From contig NC_090767.1 of assembly GCF_036898095.1 (NCBI RefSeq), positions 28,819,827 to 28,883,826 of the forward strand: 64,000 bases of DNA, given 5' to 3'. Within the stretch, counting starts at the first letter, position 1. Each line of letters starts with the position of its first letter. Shown piece by piece: positions 27,501 through 43,100 of the stretch. The notes under the pieces are model-generated. The model saw nothing but the letters and a program-made list of their open reading frames with translations. It had not been told where the DNA came from and made no database searches. The position numbers and the translations under genes are program-made. Origin of the DNA: Palaemon carinicauda. Lineage: Eukaryota; Arthropoda; Malacostraca; Decapoda; Palaemonidae.

Positions 27501-30500
27501 CTGGCACGAGAATTGGCCAACTGGCACAAGAATTGGCCAACATGCACAAGAATTGACAAACTTACACAAGAATTGGCCAACTAGCACAAGAATTGGCCAA
27601 CTGGCACAAGAATTGGCCAACTGCACAAGAATTGACAACTTACACAAGAATTGGCCAACTGGCACAAGAATTGGCCAACTAGCACAAGAATTGACAAACT
27701 TACACAAGAATTGGCCAACTAGCACAAGAATTGGCCAACTGGCACGAGAATTGGCCAACTGCACAAGAATTGACAAACTTACACAAGAATTGGCCAACTG
27801 GCACGAGAATTGGCCAACTAGCACAAGAATTGGCCAACTGGCACAAGAATTGGCCAACATGCACAAGAATTGACAAACTTACGCAGAATTGCCAACTACA
27901 CAAGAATTGGCCAACTAGCACGAAGAATTGGCCAACTGGCACAAGAATTGGCCAACATGCACAAGAATTGACAAACTTACACAAGAATTGGCCAACTAGC
28001 ACAAGAATTGGCCAACTGGCACAAGAATTGGCCAACATGCACAAGAATTGACAAACTTACACAAGAATTGGCCAACTAGCACAAGAATTGGCCAACTGGC
28101 AAGAATTGGCCAATTGGCACAAGAATTGGCCAACATGCACAAGAATTGACAAACTTACACAAGAATTGGCCAACTAGCACAAGAATTGGCCAATTGGCAC
28201 GAGAATTGGCCAACTAGCACAAGAATTGACAACTTACACAAGAATTGGCCAACTAGCACAAGAATTGGCCAACTGCACAAGAATTGACAACTTACACAAG
28301 AATTGGCCAACTAGCACAAGAATTGGCCAACTGGCACGAGAATTGGCCAACTAGCACAAGAATTGGCCAACTTACACAAGAATTGGCCAACTAGCACAAG
28401 AATTGGCCAACTAGCACGAGAATTGGCCAACTGGCACGAGAATTGGCCAACATGCACAAGAATTGACAAACTTATACAAGAATTGGCCAACTAGCACAAG
28501 AATTGACAAACTTACACAAGAATTGGCCAACTAGCACAAGAATTGGCCAACTAGCACGAGAATTGGCCAACTGGCACGAGAATTGGCCAACTGGCACAAG
28601 AATTGGCAAACTTACACAAGAATTGGCCAACTAGCACAAGAATTGGCTAACTGTCACGAGAATTGGCCAACTGGCACAAGAATTGGCCAACATGCACAAG
28701 AATTGACAAACTTACACAAGAATTGGCCAACTAGCACAAGAATTGGCCAACTGGCACGAGAATTGGCCAAAATGCACAAGAATTGACAAACTTACACAAG
28801 AATTGGCCAACTGGCACAAGAATTGGCCAACTAGCACAAGAATTGACAAACTTCCACAAGAATTGGCCAACTAGCACAAGAATTGGCCAACTGGCACGAG
28901 AATTGGCCAACATGCACAAGAATTGACAAACTTACACAAGAATTGGCCAACTGGCACAAGAATTGGCCAACTAGCACAAGAATTGGCCAACTAGCAAGAA
29001 TTGGCCAACATGCACAAGAATTGACAAACTTACGCAGAATTGGCCAACTAGCACAAGAATTGGCCAACTGGCACGAGAATTGGCCAACTGGCATAAGAAT
29101 TGGCCAACATGCACAAGAATTGACAAACTTACACAAGAATTGGCCAACTAGCACGAGAATTGGCCAACTGGCACGAGAATTGGCCAACTGGCACAAGAAT
29201 TGGCCAACATGCACAAGAATTGACAAACTTACACAAGAATTGGCCAACTGGCACAAGAATTGGCCAACTAGCACAAGAATTGACAAACTTCCACAAGAAT
29301 TGGCCAACTAGCACAAGAATTGGCCAACTGGCACGAGAATTGGCCAACTGCACAAGAATTGACAAACTTACACAAGAATTGGCCAACTAGCACAAGAATT
29401 AGCCAATTGGCCAACTGGCATGAAAATTGGCCAACTAGCCAAAGAATTGGCCAACATGCACAAGAATTGACAAACTTACGCAGGAATTGGCCAACTAGCA
29501 CAAGAATTGGCCAACTGGCACGAGAATTGGCCAACTGGCACAAGAATTGGCCAACATGCACAAGAATTGACAAACTTACACAAGAATTGGCCAACTAGCA
29601 CGAGAATTGGCCAACTGGCACAAGAATTGGCCAACATGCACAAGAATTGACAAACTTAAACAAGAATTGGCCAACTAGCACAAGAATTGGCCAACAGTCA
29701 CGAGAATTGGCCAACTAGCCCAAGAATTGGCCAACATGCACAAGAATTGACAAATTACACAAGAATTGGCCAACTAGCACGAGAATTGGCCAATTGGCAC
29801 GAGAATTGGCCAACTAGCACAAGAATTGGCCAACATGCGCAAGAATTGACATACTTACACAAGAATTGGCCAACTAGCACAAGAATTGGCCAAATGGCAC
29901 GAGAATTGGCCAACTAGCACAAGAATTGGCCAACATGCACAAGAACTGACATACTTACACAAGAATTGGCCAACTAGCACAAGAATTGGCCAACTGGCAC
30001 GAGAATTGGCCAACTAGCACAAGAATTGGCCAACTTACACAAGAATTGGCCAACTAGCACGAGAATTGGCCAACTGGCACGAGAATTGGCCAACACGCAC
30101 AAGAATTGACAAACTTATACAAGAATTGGCCAACTAGCACAAGAATTGACAAACTTACACAAGAATTGGCCAACTGGCACGAGAATTGGCCAACTGGCAC
30201 AAGGAATTGGCCAACTGCACACGAATTGGCCAACTGGCACGAGAATTGACAAACTTACACAAGAATTGGCCAACTGGCACGAGAATTGGCCAACTAGCTC
30301 TAGAATAGGCAAACTAGCACAATAATTGACAAACTTACACAAGAATTGGCCATCTAGCACAAGAATTGGCCAACTGCCACAAGAATTGGCCAACTGGCAC
30401 GAGAATTGGCCAACTGGCACAAGAATAGGCCAACTAGCACAAGAATTGACAAACTTACACAAGAATTGGCCAACTAGCACAAGAATTGGCCAACTGGCAC

Positions 30501-33500
30501 GAGAATTGGCCAACTGGCACAAGAATTGGCCAACTAGCACAAGAATTGGCCAACTGGCACAAGAATTGTCCAACTGGCACGAGAATTGGCCAACTGGCAC
30601 AAGAATTGGCCAACTAGCCCACAAGAATTGACAAACTTACACAAGAATTGGCCAACTGGCACGAGAATTGGCCAACTAGCACAAGAATTGGCCAACATGC
30701 ACAAGAATTGACAAACTTACACAAGAATTGGCCAACTAGCACAAGAATTGGCCAACTGGCACGAGAATTGGCCAACATGCACAAGAATTGACAAACTTAC
30801 ACAAGAATTGGCCAACTAGCACAAGAATTGGCCAACTGGCACAAGAATTGGCCAACTAGCACAAGAATTGGCCAACTGGCACAAGAATTGACAAACTTAC
30901 ACAAGAATTGGCCAACTAGCACAAGAATCGACAACTTACAAAGAATTGGCCAACATGCACAAGAATTGGCCTACTGGCACGAGAATTGGCCAACTGGCAC
31001 AAGAATGGCCAATTAGCACAAGAATCGACAAACTTACACAAGAATTGGCCAACTAGCACAAGAATTGGCCAACTGGCAAGAGGATTGGCCAACTGGCACA
31101 AGAATTGGCCAACTAGCAAAAGAATTGGCCAACATGCACAAGAATTGACAAACTTACACAAGAATTGGCCAACTAGCACAAGAATTGGCCAACATGCACA
31201 TGAATTGAAAAACTTACACAAGAATTGGCCAACTAGCACAAGAATTGGCCAACTGGCACAAGAATTGGCCAACTGGCACAAGAATTGACAAACTTACACA
31301 AGATTGGCCAACTGGCACGAGAATTGGCCAACTAGCAAAAGAATTGGCCAACATGCACAAGAATTGACAAACTTACACAAGAATTGGCCAACTAGCACAA
31401 GAATTGGCCAACTGGCACGAGAATTGGCCAACGGCACAAGAATTGGCCAACATGCACAAGAATTGAAAACTTACACAAGAATTGGCCAACTAGCACAAGA
31501 ATTGGCCAACTGGCACGAATTGGCCAACTGGCACAAGAATTGACAAACTTACACAAGAATTGGCCAACTAGCACAAGAATTGGCTAACTGTCACGAGAAT
31601 TGGCCAACTGGCACAAGAATTGGCCAACATGCACAAGAATTGACAAACTTACACAAGAATTGGCCAACTAGCACAAGAATTGGCCAACTGGCACAAGAAT
31701 TGGCCAACATGCACAAGAATTGACAAACTTACACAAGAATTGGCCAACTGGCACAAGAATTGGCCAACTAGCACAAGAATTGACAAACTTCCACAAGAAT
31801 TGGCCAACTAGCACAAGAATTGCCCAACTGGCACGAGAATTGGCCAACATGCACAAGAATTGACAAACTTACACAAGAATTGGCCAACTGGCACGAGAAT
31901 TGGCCAACTAGCACAAGAATTGGCCAACTAGCCCAAGAATTGGCCAACATGCACAAGAATTGACAAACTTACACAGGAATTGGCCAACTACACAAGAATT
32001 GGCCAACTAGCACAAGAATTGGCCAACTGGCAAGAATTGGCCAACTGGCACAAGAATTGGCCAACATGCACAAGAATTGACAAACTTACACAAGAATTGG
32101 CCAACTAGCACGAGAATTGGCCAACTGGCACGAGAATTGGCCAACTAGCACAAGAATTGACAACTTACACAAGAATTGGCCAACTAGCACAAGAATTGGC
32201 CAACTGCACAAGAATTGACAACTTACACAAGAATTGGCCAACTAGCACAAGAATTGGCCAACTGGCACGAGAATTGGCCAACTAGCACAAGAATTGGCCA
32301 ATTACACAAGAATTGGCCAACTAGCACAAGAATTGGCCAACTAGCACAAGAATTGGCCAACTGGCACAAGAATTGGCCAACATGCACAAAAATTGACAAA
32401 CTTATACAAGAATTGGCCAACTAGCACAAGAATTGGACAAACTTACACAAGAATTGGCAAACTTACACAAGAATTGGCCAACTAGCACAAGAATTGGCCA
32501 ACTGCACGAGAATTGGCCAACTGGCACAAGAATTGGCCAACATGCACAAGAATTGACAAACTTACACAAGAATTGGCCAACTAGCACAAGAATTGGCCAA
32601 CTGGCACGAGAATTGGCCAACATGCACAAGAATTGACAAACTTACACAAGAATTGGCCAACTGGCACAAGAATTGGCCAACTAGCACAAGAATTGGCCAA
32701 CTTGGCACAAGAATTGGCCAACTAGCACAAGAATTGCCAACTGGCACGAGAATTGGCCAACATGCACAAGAATTGACAAACTTACACAAGAATTGGCCAA
32801 CTGGCACAAGAATTGGCCAACTAGCACAAGAATTGGCCAACTAGCACAAGAATTGGCCAACATGCACAAGAATTGACAAACTTACGCAAGAATTGGCCAA
32901 CTAGCACAAGAATTGGCCAACTGGCACGAGAATTGGCCAACTGGCACAAGAATTGGCCAACATGCACAAGAATTGACAAACTTACACAAGAATTGGCCAA
33001 CTAGCACAAGAATTGGCCAACTGGCACGAGAATTGGCCAACTGGCACAAGAATTGGCCAACTGCACAAGAATTGACAAACTTAACAAGAATTGGCCAACT
33101 AGCACAAGAATTGGCCAACTGGCAAGAATTGGCCAACTGGCACAAGAATTGGCCAACATGCACAAGAATTGACAAACTTACACAAGAATTGGCCAACTAG
33201 CACAAGAATTGGCCAACTGGCAAGAATTGGCCAACTAGCACAAGAATTGACAACTTACAAAAGAATTGGCCAACTAGCACAAGAATTGGCCAACTGGCAC
33301 GAGAATTGACAACTTACACAAGAATTGGCCAACTAGCACAAGAATTGGCCAACTGGCACGAGAATTGGCCAACTAGCACAAGAATTGGCCAATACACAAG
33401 AATTGGCCAATAGCACAAGAATTGGCCAACTAGCACGAGAATTGGCCAACTGCACGAGAATTGGCCAACATGCACAAGAATTGACAAACTTACACAAGAA

Positions 33501-36500
33501 TTGGCCAACTAGCACAAGAATTGGACAAACTTACACAAGAATTGGCCAACTAGCACAAGAATTGGCCAACTAGCACAAGAATTGGCCAACTTGGCACAAG
33601 AATTGGCCAACTAGCACAAGAATTGGCCAACTGGCACGAGAATTGGCCAACTGGCACAAGAATTGGCCAACATGCACAAGAATTGACAAACTTACACAAG
33701 AATTGGCCAACTAGCACAAGAATTGGCCAACTGGCACGAGAATTGACAAACTTACACAAGAATTGGCCAACTGCACAAGAATTGGCCAACTGGCACGAGA
33801 ATTGGCCAACTGGCCAAGAATTGGCCAACTAGCACAAGAATTGACAAACTTACACAAGAATTGGCCAACTAGCACAAGAATTGGCCAACTGGCACAAGAA
33901 TTGGCCAACTGCACAAGAATTGGCCAACTGGCACAAGAATTGGCCAACTAGCACAAGAATTGGCCAACTAGCACAAGAATTGACAAACTTACACAAGAAT
34001 TGGCCAACTAGCACAAGAATTGGCCAACTGGCACGAGAATTGGCCAACATGCACAAGAATTGGCCAACTTACACAAGAATTGGCCAACTGGCACAAGAAT
34101 TGGCCAACTGCACAAGAATTGACAAACTTACACAAGAATTGGCCAACTAGCACAAGAATTGGCCAACTGGCACAAGAATTGCCAACTGGCACAAGAATTG
34201 GCCAACTAGCACAAGAATTGGCCAACTAGCACAAGAATTGGCCAACTGGCACAAGAATTGGCCAACATGCACAAGAATTGACAAACTTACACAAGAATTG
34301 GCCAACTAGCACAAGAATTGGCCAACTGGCACGAGAATTGGCCAACTGGCACAAGAATTGGCCAACTAACAAGAATTGACAAACTTACACAAGAATTGGC
34401 CAACTGGCACAAGAATTGGCCAACTAGCACAAGAATTGGCCAACATGCACAAGAATTGACAAACTTACACAAGAATTGGCCAACTAGCACAAGAATTGGC
34501 CAACTGCACAAGAATTGGCCAACTAGCACAAGAATTGGCCAACTAGCACAAGAATTGGCCAACTACACAAGAATTGGCCAACTAGCACAAGAATTGGCCA
34601 ACTGGCACAAGAATTGGCCAACTAGCACAAGAATTGGCCAACTGGCACAAGAATTGGCCAACTAGCACAAGAATTGACAACTTACACAAGAATTGGCCAA
34701 CTAGCACAAGAATTGGCCAACTGGCACGAGAATTGGCCAACTAGCACAAGAATTGGCCAACATGCACAAGAATTGACAAACTTACACAAGAATTGGCCAA
34801 CTAGCACAAGAATTGGCCAACTGGCACGAGAATTGGCCAACTAGCACAAGAATTGGCCAACTAGCACAAGAATTGGCCAACATGCACAAGAATTGACAAA
34901 CTTACAAAGAATTGGCCAACTAGCACAAGAATTGGCCAACTGGCACAAGAATTGGCCAACTGCACAAGAATTGATAAACTTACACAAGAATTGGCCAACT
35001 AGCACAAGAATTGGCCAACTGGCACGAGAATTGGCCAACTAGCACAAGAATTGGCCAACATGCACAAGAATTGACAAACTTACACAAGAATTGGCCAACT
35101 AGCACAAGAATTGGCCAACTGGCAAGAATTGGCCAACATGCACAAGAATTGACAAACTTACACAAGAATTGGCCAACTAGCACAAGAATTGGCCAACTGG
35201 CACAAGAATTGCCAACTACACAAGAATTGGCCAACTGGCACAAGAATTGGCCAACATACAAACTTACACAAGAATTGGCCAACTAGCACAAGAATTGGCC
35301 AACTGGCACGAGAATTGGCCAACTAGCACAAGAATTGGCCAACATGCACAAGAATTGACAAACTTACACAAGAATTGGCCAACTATCACAAGAATTGGCC
35401 AACTGGCACAAGAATTGGCCAACATGCACAAGAATTGACAAACTTACACAAGAATTGGCCAACTAGCACAAGAATTGGCCAACTGGCACAAGAATTGACA
35501 AACTTACACAAGAATTGGCCAACTGGCACAAGAATTGGCCAACTGCACAAGAATTGACAAACTTACACAAGAATTGGCCAACTTAGCACAAGAATTGGCC
35601 AACTGGCACGAGAATTGGCCAACATGCACAAGAATTGACAAACTTACACAAGAATTGGCCAACTGGCACAAGAATTGGCCAACTGGCACAAGAATTGGCC
35701 AACTAGCACAAGAATTGACAAACTTACACAAGAATTGGCCAACTGCACAAGAATTGCCAATGGCACAGAATTGGCCAACTAGCACAAGAATTGGCCAACT
35801 AGCACAAGAATTGGCCAACTGCACAAGAATTGGCCAAACTAGCACAAGAATTGGCCAACTGCACAAGAATTGGCCAACTACACAAGAATTGGCCAACTGG
35901 CACAAGAATTGGCCAACTGCACAAGAATTGACAAACTTACACAAGAATTGGCCAACTAGCACAAGAATTGGCCAACTGGCACAAGAATTGGCCAACTGCA
36001 CAAGAATTGACAAACTTACACAAGAATTGGCCAACTAGCACAAGAATTGGCCAACTGGCACGAGAATTGGCCAACTGGCACAAGAATTGGCCAACATGCA
36101 CAAGAATTGACAAACTTACACAAGAATTGGCCAACTAGCACAAGAATTGGCCAACTGGCACAAGAATTGGCCAACTGCACAAGAATTGACAAACTTACAC
36201 AAGAATTGGCCAACTAGCACAAGAATTGGCCAACTGGCACAAGAATTGGCCAACTAGCACAAGAATTGGCCAACTGCACAAGAATTGACAACTTACACAA
36301 GAATTGGCCAACTGGCACAAGAATTGGCCAACTAGCACAAGAATTGACAAACTTACACAAGAATTGGCCAACTAGCACAAGAATTGGCCAACTGGCACGA
36401 GAATTGGCCAACATGCACAAGAATTGACAAACTACACAAGAATTGGCCAACTAGCACAAGAATTGGCCAACTGGCACGAGAATTGGCCAACTGGCACAAG

Positions 36501-37150
36501 AATTGGCCAACTAGCCCAAGAATTGGCCAACATGCACAAGAATTGACAAACTTACACAAGAATTGGCCAACTAGCACAAGAATTGGCCAACTGGCACGAG
36601 AATTGGCCAACTGGCACAAGAATTGGCCAACATGCACAAGAATTGACAAACTTACACAAGAATTGGCCAACTGGCACGAGAATTGGCCAACTGGCACAAG
36701 AATTGGCCAACATGCACAAGAATTGGCCAACTAGCACAAGAATTGGCCAACTGGCACGAGAATTGGCCAACTGGCAAGAATTGGCCAACTGCACAAGAAT
36801 TGACAAACTTACACAAGAATTGGCCAACTAGCACAAGAATTGGCCAATTGGCACGAGAATTGGCCAACTAGCACAAGAATTGGCCAACTGCACAAGAATT
36901 GGACAACTTACACAAGAATTGGCCAACTAGCACAAGAATTGGCCAACTGGCACGAGAATTGGCCAACTAGCACAAGAATTGGCCAACTGCACAAGAATTG
37001 ACAACTTACACAAGAATTGGCCAACTAGCACAAGAATTGGCCAACTGGCAAGAATTGGCCAACTAGCACAAGAATTGGCCAACTTACACAAGAATTGGCC
37101 AACTAGCACGAGAATTGGCCAACTGGCAAGAATTGGCCAACATGCACAAG
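24591..37150. repeat. Segmental duplication inside the array, left copy
   Basis: Irregular landmarks in this stretch return at 43,940-56,470 at a nearly constant offset of 19.33-19.35 kb. Examples are ctggcaagaa (24,594 and 43,941), gaattagaattgg (25,801 and 45,151), a caagaattagccaattgg junction (29,401 and 48,749), cttatacaag near 30,114 and 49,455, ggcaagaggattgg (31,075 and 50,413), ccaacggcac (31,431 and 50,760), gacaaacttc (31,789 and 51,119), cttaacaag (33,080 and 52,409) and ccaattggcacgag (36,844 and 56,170). Shared indels at a shared spacing are strong evidence of common descent. The copies are not identical. Confidence 0.85.
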
Positions 37151-40100
37151 AATTGACAAACTTACACAAGAATTGGCCAACTAGCACAAGAATTGGCCAA
37201 CTAGCACAAGAATTGGCCAACTGGCACAAGAATTGGCCAACTGCACAAGAATTGGCCAACTAGCACAAGAATTGGCCAACTGGCACAAGAATTGGCCAAC
37301 TGGCACAAGAATTGACAAACTTACACAAGAATTGGCCAACTAGCACAAGAATTGGCCAACTGGCACAAGAATTGGCCAACTGGCACAAGAATTGGCCAAC
37401 TGCACAAGAATTGACAAACTTACACAAGAATTGGCCAACTAGCACAAGAATTGGCCAACTGGCACAAGAATTGGCCAACTGCACAAGAATTGACAAACTT
37501 ACACAAGAATTGGCCAACTAGCACAAGAATTGGCCAACTGCACAAGAATTGCCAACTTGGCACAAGAATTGGCCAACTAGCACAAGAATTGACAAACTTA
37601 CACAAGAATTGGCCAACTAGCACAAGAATTGGCCAACTGGCACAAGAATTGGCCAACTAGCACAAGAATTGGCCAACTGCACAAGAATTGGCCAACTAGC
37701 ACAAGAATTGGCCAACTGCACAAGAATTGGCCAACTTACACAAGAATTGGCCAACTAGCACAAGAATTAGAATTGGCCAACTGGCACAAGAATTGGCCAA
37801 CTAGCACAAGAATTGGCCAACATGCACAAGAATTGACAAACTTACACAAGAATTGGCCAACTAGCACAAGAATTGGCCAACTGGCACGAGAATTGGCCAA
37901 CTAGCACAAGAATTGGCCAACATGCACAAGAATTGACAACTTACACAAGAATTGGCCAACTAGCACGAGAATTGGCCAACTAGCCAAGAATTGGCCAACA
38001 TGCACAAGAATTGACAAACTTACACAAGAATTGGCCAACTAGCACAAGAATTGGCCAATGGCACGAGAATTGGCCAACTAGCACAAGAATTGGCCAACAT
38101 GCACAAGAATTGACAACTTACACAAGAATTGGCCAACTAGCACAAGAATTGGCCAACTGGCACGAGAATTGGCCAACTAGCACAAGAATTGGCCAACATG
38201 CACAAGAATTGACAAACTTACACAAGAATTGGCCAACTAGCACAAGAATTGGCCAACTGGCACGAGAATTGGCCAACTAGCACAAGAATTGGCCAACTTA
38301 CACAAGAATTGGCCAACTAGCACAAGAATTGGCCAACTGGCACGAGAATTGGCCAACTGGCACAAGAATTGGCCAACTACACAAGAATTGGCCAACTAGC
38401 ACAAGAATTGGCCAACTTACACAAGAATTGGCCAACTGGCACAAGAATTGGCCAACTGGCACAAGAATTGGCCAACTGGCACAAGAATTGGCCAACTAGC
38501 ACAAGAATTGACAAACTTACACAAGAATTGGCCAACTAGCACAAGAATTGGCCAACTGGCACGAGAATTGGCCAACTAGCACAAGAATTGGCCAACTAGC
38601 ACAAGAATTGGCCAACTACACAAGAATTGGCCAACTAGCACAAGAATTGGCCAACTGCACAAGAATTGGCCAACTGGCACGAGAATTGGCCAACTGGCAC
38701 AAGAATTGGCCAACTAGCACAAGAATTGACAAACTTACACAAGAATTGGCCAACTAGCACAAGAATTGGCCAACTGGCACAAGAATTGGCCAACATGCAC
38801 AAGAATTGACAAACTTACACAAGAATTGGCCAACTAGCACAAGAATTGGCCAACTGGCACGAGAATTGGCCAACTGGCACAAGAATTGGCCAACTAGCAC
38901 AAGAATTGACAAACTTAGCACAAGAATTGGCCAACTGGCACGAGAATTGGCCAACTAGCACAAGAATTGGCCAACATGCACAAGAATTGACAAACTTACA
39001 CAAGAATTGGCCAACTAGCACAAGAATTGGCCAACTGGCACGAGAATTGGCCAACTGCACAAGAATTGACAACTTACACAAGAATTGGCCAACTAGCACA
39101 AGAATTGGCCAACTGGCACAAGAATTGGCCAACTAGCACAAGAATTGGCCAACTGCACAAGAATTGGCCAACTAGCACAAGAATTGGCCAACTAGCACAA
39201 GAATTGGACAACTTACACAAGAATTGGCCAACTGCACAAGAATTGGCCAACTGGCACGAGAATTGGCCAACTGGCACAAGAATTGGCCAAATGCACAAGA
39301 ATTGACAAACTTACACAAGAATTGGCCAACTAGCACAAGAATTGGCCAACTGGCAAGAATTGGCCAACTGGCACAAGAATTGGCCAACTAGCACAAGAAT
39401 TGGCCAACTGCACAAGAATTGGCCAACTACACAAGAATTGGCCAACTAGCACAAGAATTGGCCAACATGCACAAGAATTGACAAACTTACACAAGAATTG
39501 GCCAACTAGCACAAGAATTGGCCAACTGGCACAAGAATTGGCCAACTGCACAAGAATTGACAAACTTACACAAGAATTGGCCAACTGGCACAAGAATTGG
39601 CCAACTAGCAAGAATTGGCCAACTGCACAAGAATTGACAAACTTACACAAGAATTGGCCAACTAGCACAAGAATTGGCCAACTGGCACGAGAATTGGCCA
39701 ACGGCACAAGAATTGGCCAACTGCACAAGAATTGACAAACTTACACAAGAATTGGCCAACTAGCACAAGAATTGGCCAACTGGCACGAATTGGCCAACTG
39801 CACAAGAATTGACAACTTACACAAGAATTGGCCAACTAGCACAAGAATTGGCCAACTGCACAAGAATTGGCCAACTGGCACAAGAATTGGCCAACTGCAC
39901 AAGAATTGACAAACTTACACAAGAATTGGCCAACTAGCACAAGAATTGGCCAACTGGCACAAGAATTGGCCAACTGCACAAGAATTGGCCAAACTTACAC
40001 AAGAATTGGCCAACTGGCACAAGAATTGGCCAACATGCACAAGAATTGACAAACTTACACAAGAATTGGCCAACTAGCACAAGAATTGGCCAACTGGCAC

Positions 40101-43100
40101 GAGAATTGGCCAACATGCACAAGAATTGACAACTTACACAAGAATTGGCCAACTTACACAAGAATTGGCCAACTGGCACAAGAATTGGCCAACTGCACAA
40201 GAATTGACAAACTTACACAAGAATTGGCCAACTAGCACAAGAATTGGCCAACTGGCACAAGAATTGGCCAACATGCACAAGAATTGACAAACTTACACAA
40301 GAATTGGCCAACTAGCACAAGAATTGGCCAACTGGCACAAGAATTGGCCAACTGGCACAAGAATTGCCAACTTACACAAGAATTGGCCAACTAGCACAAG
40401 AATTGGCCAACTGGCACAAGAATTGGCCAACTAGCACAAGAATTGGCCAACTGCACAAGAATTGGCCAACTTACACAAGAATTGGCCAACTAGCACAAGA
40501 ATTGCCAACTTACACAAGAATTGGCCAACTGCACAAGAATTGGCCAACTAGCACAAGAATTGGCCAACTACACAAGAATTGGCCAACTAGCACAAGAATT
40601 GGCCAACTGGCACAAGAATTGGCCAACTAGCACAAGAATTGACAAACTTACACAAGAATTGGCCAACTAGCACAAGAATTGGCCAACTGGCACAAGAATT
40701 GGCCACGAAGAATTGGCCAACTAGCACAAGAATTGGCCAACTAGCACAAGAATTGACAAACTTACACAAGAATTGGCCAACTAGCACAAGAATTGGCCAA
40801 CTGGCACAAGAATTGGCCAACATGCACAAGAATTGACAAACTTACACAAGAATTGGCCAACTAGCACAAGAATTGGCCAACTGGCAAGAATTGGCCAACT
40901 AGCACAAGAATTGGCCAACATGCACAAGAATTGACAAACTTACACAAGAATTGGCCAACTAGCACAAGAATTGGCCAACTGGCAAGAATTGGCCAACTGC
41001 ACAAGAATTGACAAACTTACACAAGAATTGGCCAACTAGCACAAGAATTGGCCAACTGGCACAAGAATTGGCCAACTAGCACAAGAATTGGCCAACTACA
41101 CAAGAATTGGCCAACTGGCACAAGAATTGGCCAACTAGCACAAGAATTGACAAACTTACACAAGAATTGGCCAACTAGCACAAGAATTGGCCAACTGGCA
41201 CAAGAATTGGCCAACTGCACAAGAATTGACAAACTTACACAAGAATTGGCCAACTAGCACAAGAATTGGCCAACTGGCACGAGAATTGGCCAACTGGCAA
41301 GAATTGGCCAACATGCACAAGAATTGACAAACTTACACAAGAATTGGCCAACTAGCACAAGAATTGGCCAACTGGCACGAGAATTGGCCAACTGCACAAG
41401 AATTGGCCAACAGAATTGGCCAACTAGCAAGAATTGGCCAACTGCACAAGAATTGACAAACTTACACAAGAATTGGCCAACTAGCACAAGAATTGGCCAA
41501 AGCACAAGAATTGGACAAACTTACACAAGAATTGGCCAACTGCACAAGAATTGGCCAACTGGCACAAGAATTGGCCAACTAGCACAAGAATTGGCCAACT
41601 GGCACGAGAATTGGCCAACTAGCAAAGAATTGGCCAACATGCACAAGAATTGACAAACTTACACAAGAATTGGCCAACTAGCACAAGAATTGGCCAACTG
41701 GCACAAGAATTGGCCAACTGGCACAAGAATTGGCCAACTGCACAAGAATTGACAAACTTACACAAGAATTGGCCAACTGGCACAAGAATTGGCCAACTGG
41801 CACAAGAATTGGCCAACATGCACAAGAATTGACAAACTTACACAAGAATTGGCCAACTAGCACAAGAATTGGCCAACTGGCACGAGAATTGGCCAACTGG
41901 CACAAGAATTGGCCAACATGCACAAGAATTGACAAACTTACACAAGAATTGGCCAACTAGCACAAGAATTGGCCAACTGGCACGAGAATTGGCCAACTGC
42001 ACAAGAATTGACAAACTTACACAAGAATTGGCCAACTGGCACAAGAATTGGCCAACATGCACAAGAATTGACAAACTTACACAAGAATTGGCCAACTAGC
42101 ACAAGAATTGGCCAACTGGCACGAGAATTGGCCAACATGCACAAGAATTGACAAACTTACACAAGAATTGGCCAACTAGCACAAGAATTAGAATTGGCCA
42201 ATTGGCACAAGAATTGGCCAACTAGCACAAGAATTGGCCAACATGCACAAGAATTGACAAACTTACACAAGAATTGGCCAACTAGCACAAGAATTGGCCA
42301 ACTGGCACGAGAATTGGCCAACTAGCACAAGAATTGGCCAACATGCACAAGAATTGACAAACTTACACAAGAATTGGCCAACTAGCACAAGAATTGGCCA
42401 ACTGGCACAAGAATTGGCCAACTGCACAAGAATTGGCCAACTACACAAGAATTGGCCAACTAGCACAAGAATTGGCCAACTAGCACGAGAATTGGCCAAC
42501 TAGCACAAGAATTGGCCAACATGCACAAGAATTGACAAACTTACACAAGAATTGGCCAACTAGCACGAGAATTGGCCAATTGGCACGAGAATTGGCCAAC
42601 TAGCACAAGAATTGGCCAACATGCACAAGAATTGACAACTTACACAAGAATTGGCCAACGAGCACAAGAATTGGCCAACTGGCACGAGAATTGGCCAACT
42701 AGCACAAGAATTGGCCAACATGCACAAGAATTGACAACTTACACAAGAATTGGCCAACTAGCACAAGAATTGGCCAACTGGCACGAGAATTGGCCAACTA
42801 GCACAAGAATTGGCCAACTTACACAAGAATTGGCCAACTAGCACAAGAATTGGCCAACTGGCACAAGAATTGGCCAACTGCACAAGAATTGACAACTTAT
42901 ACAAGAATTGGCCAACTAGCACAAGAATTGACAACTTACACAAGAATTGGCCAACTGGCACAAGAATTGGCCAACTGCACAAGAATTGGCCAACTGCACA
43001 GAATTGGCCAACTGGCACAAGAATTGACAAACTTACACAAGAATTGGCCAACTGCACAAGAATTGGCCAACTGGCACGAGAATTGGCCAACTAGCACAAG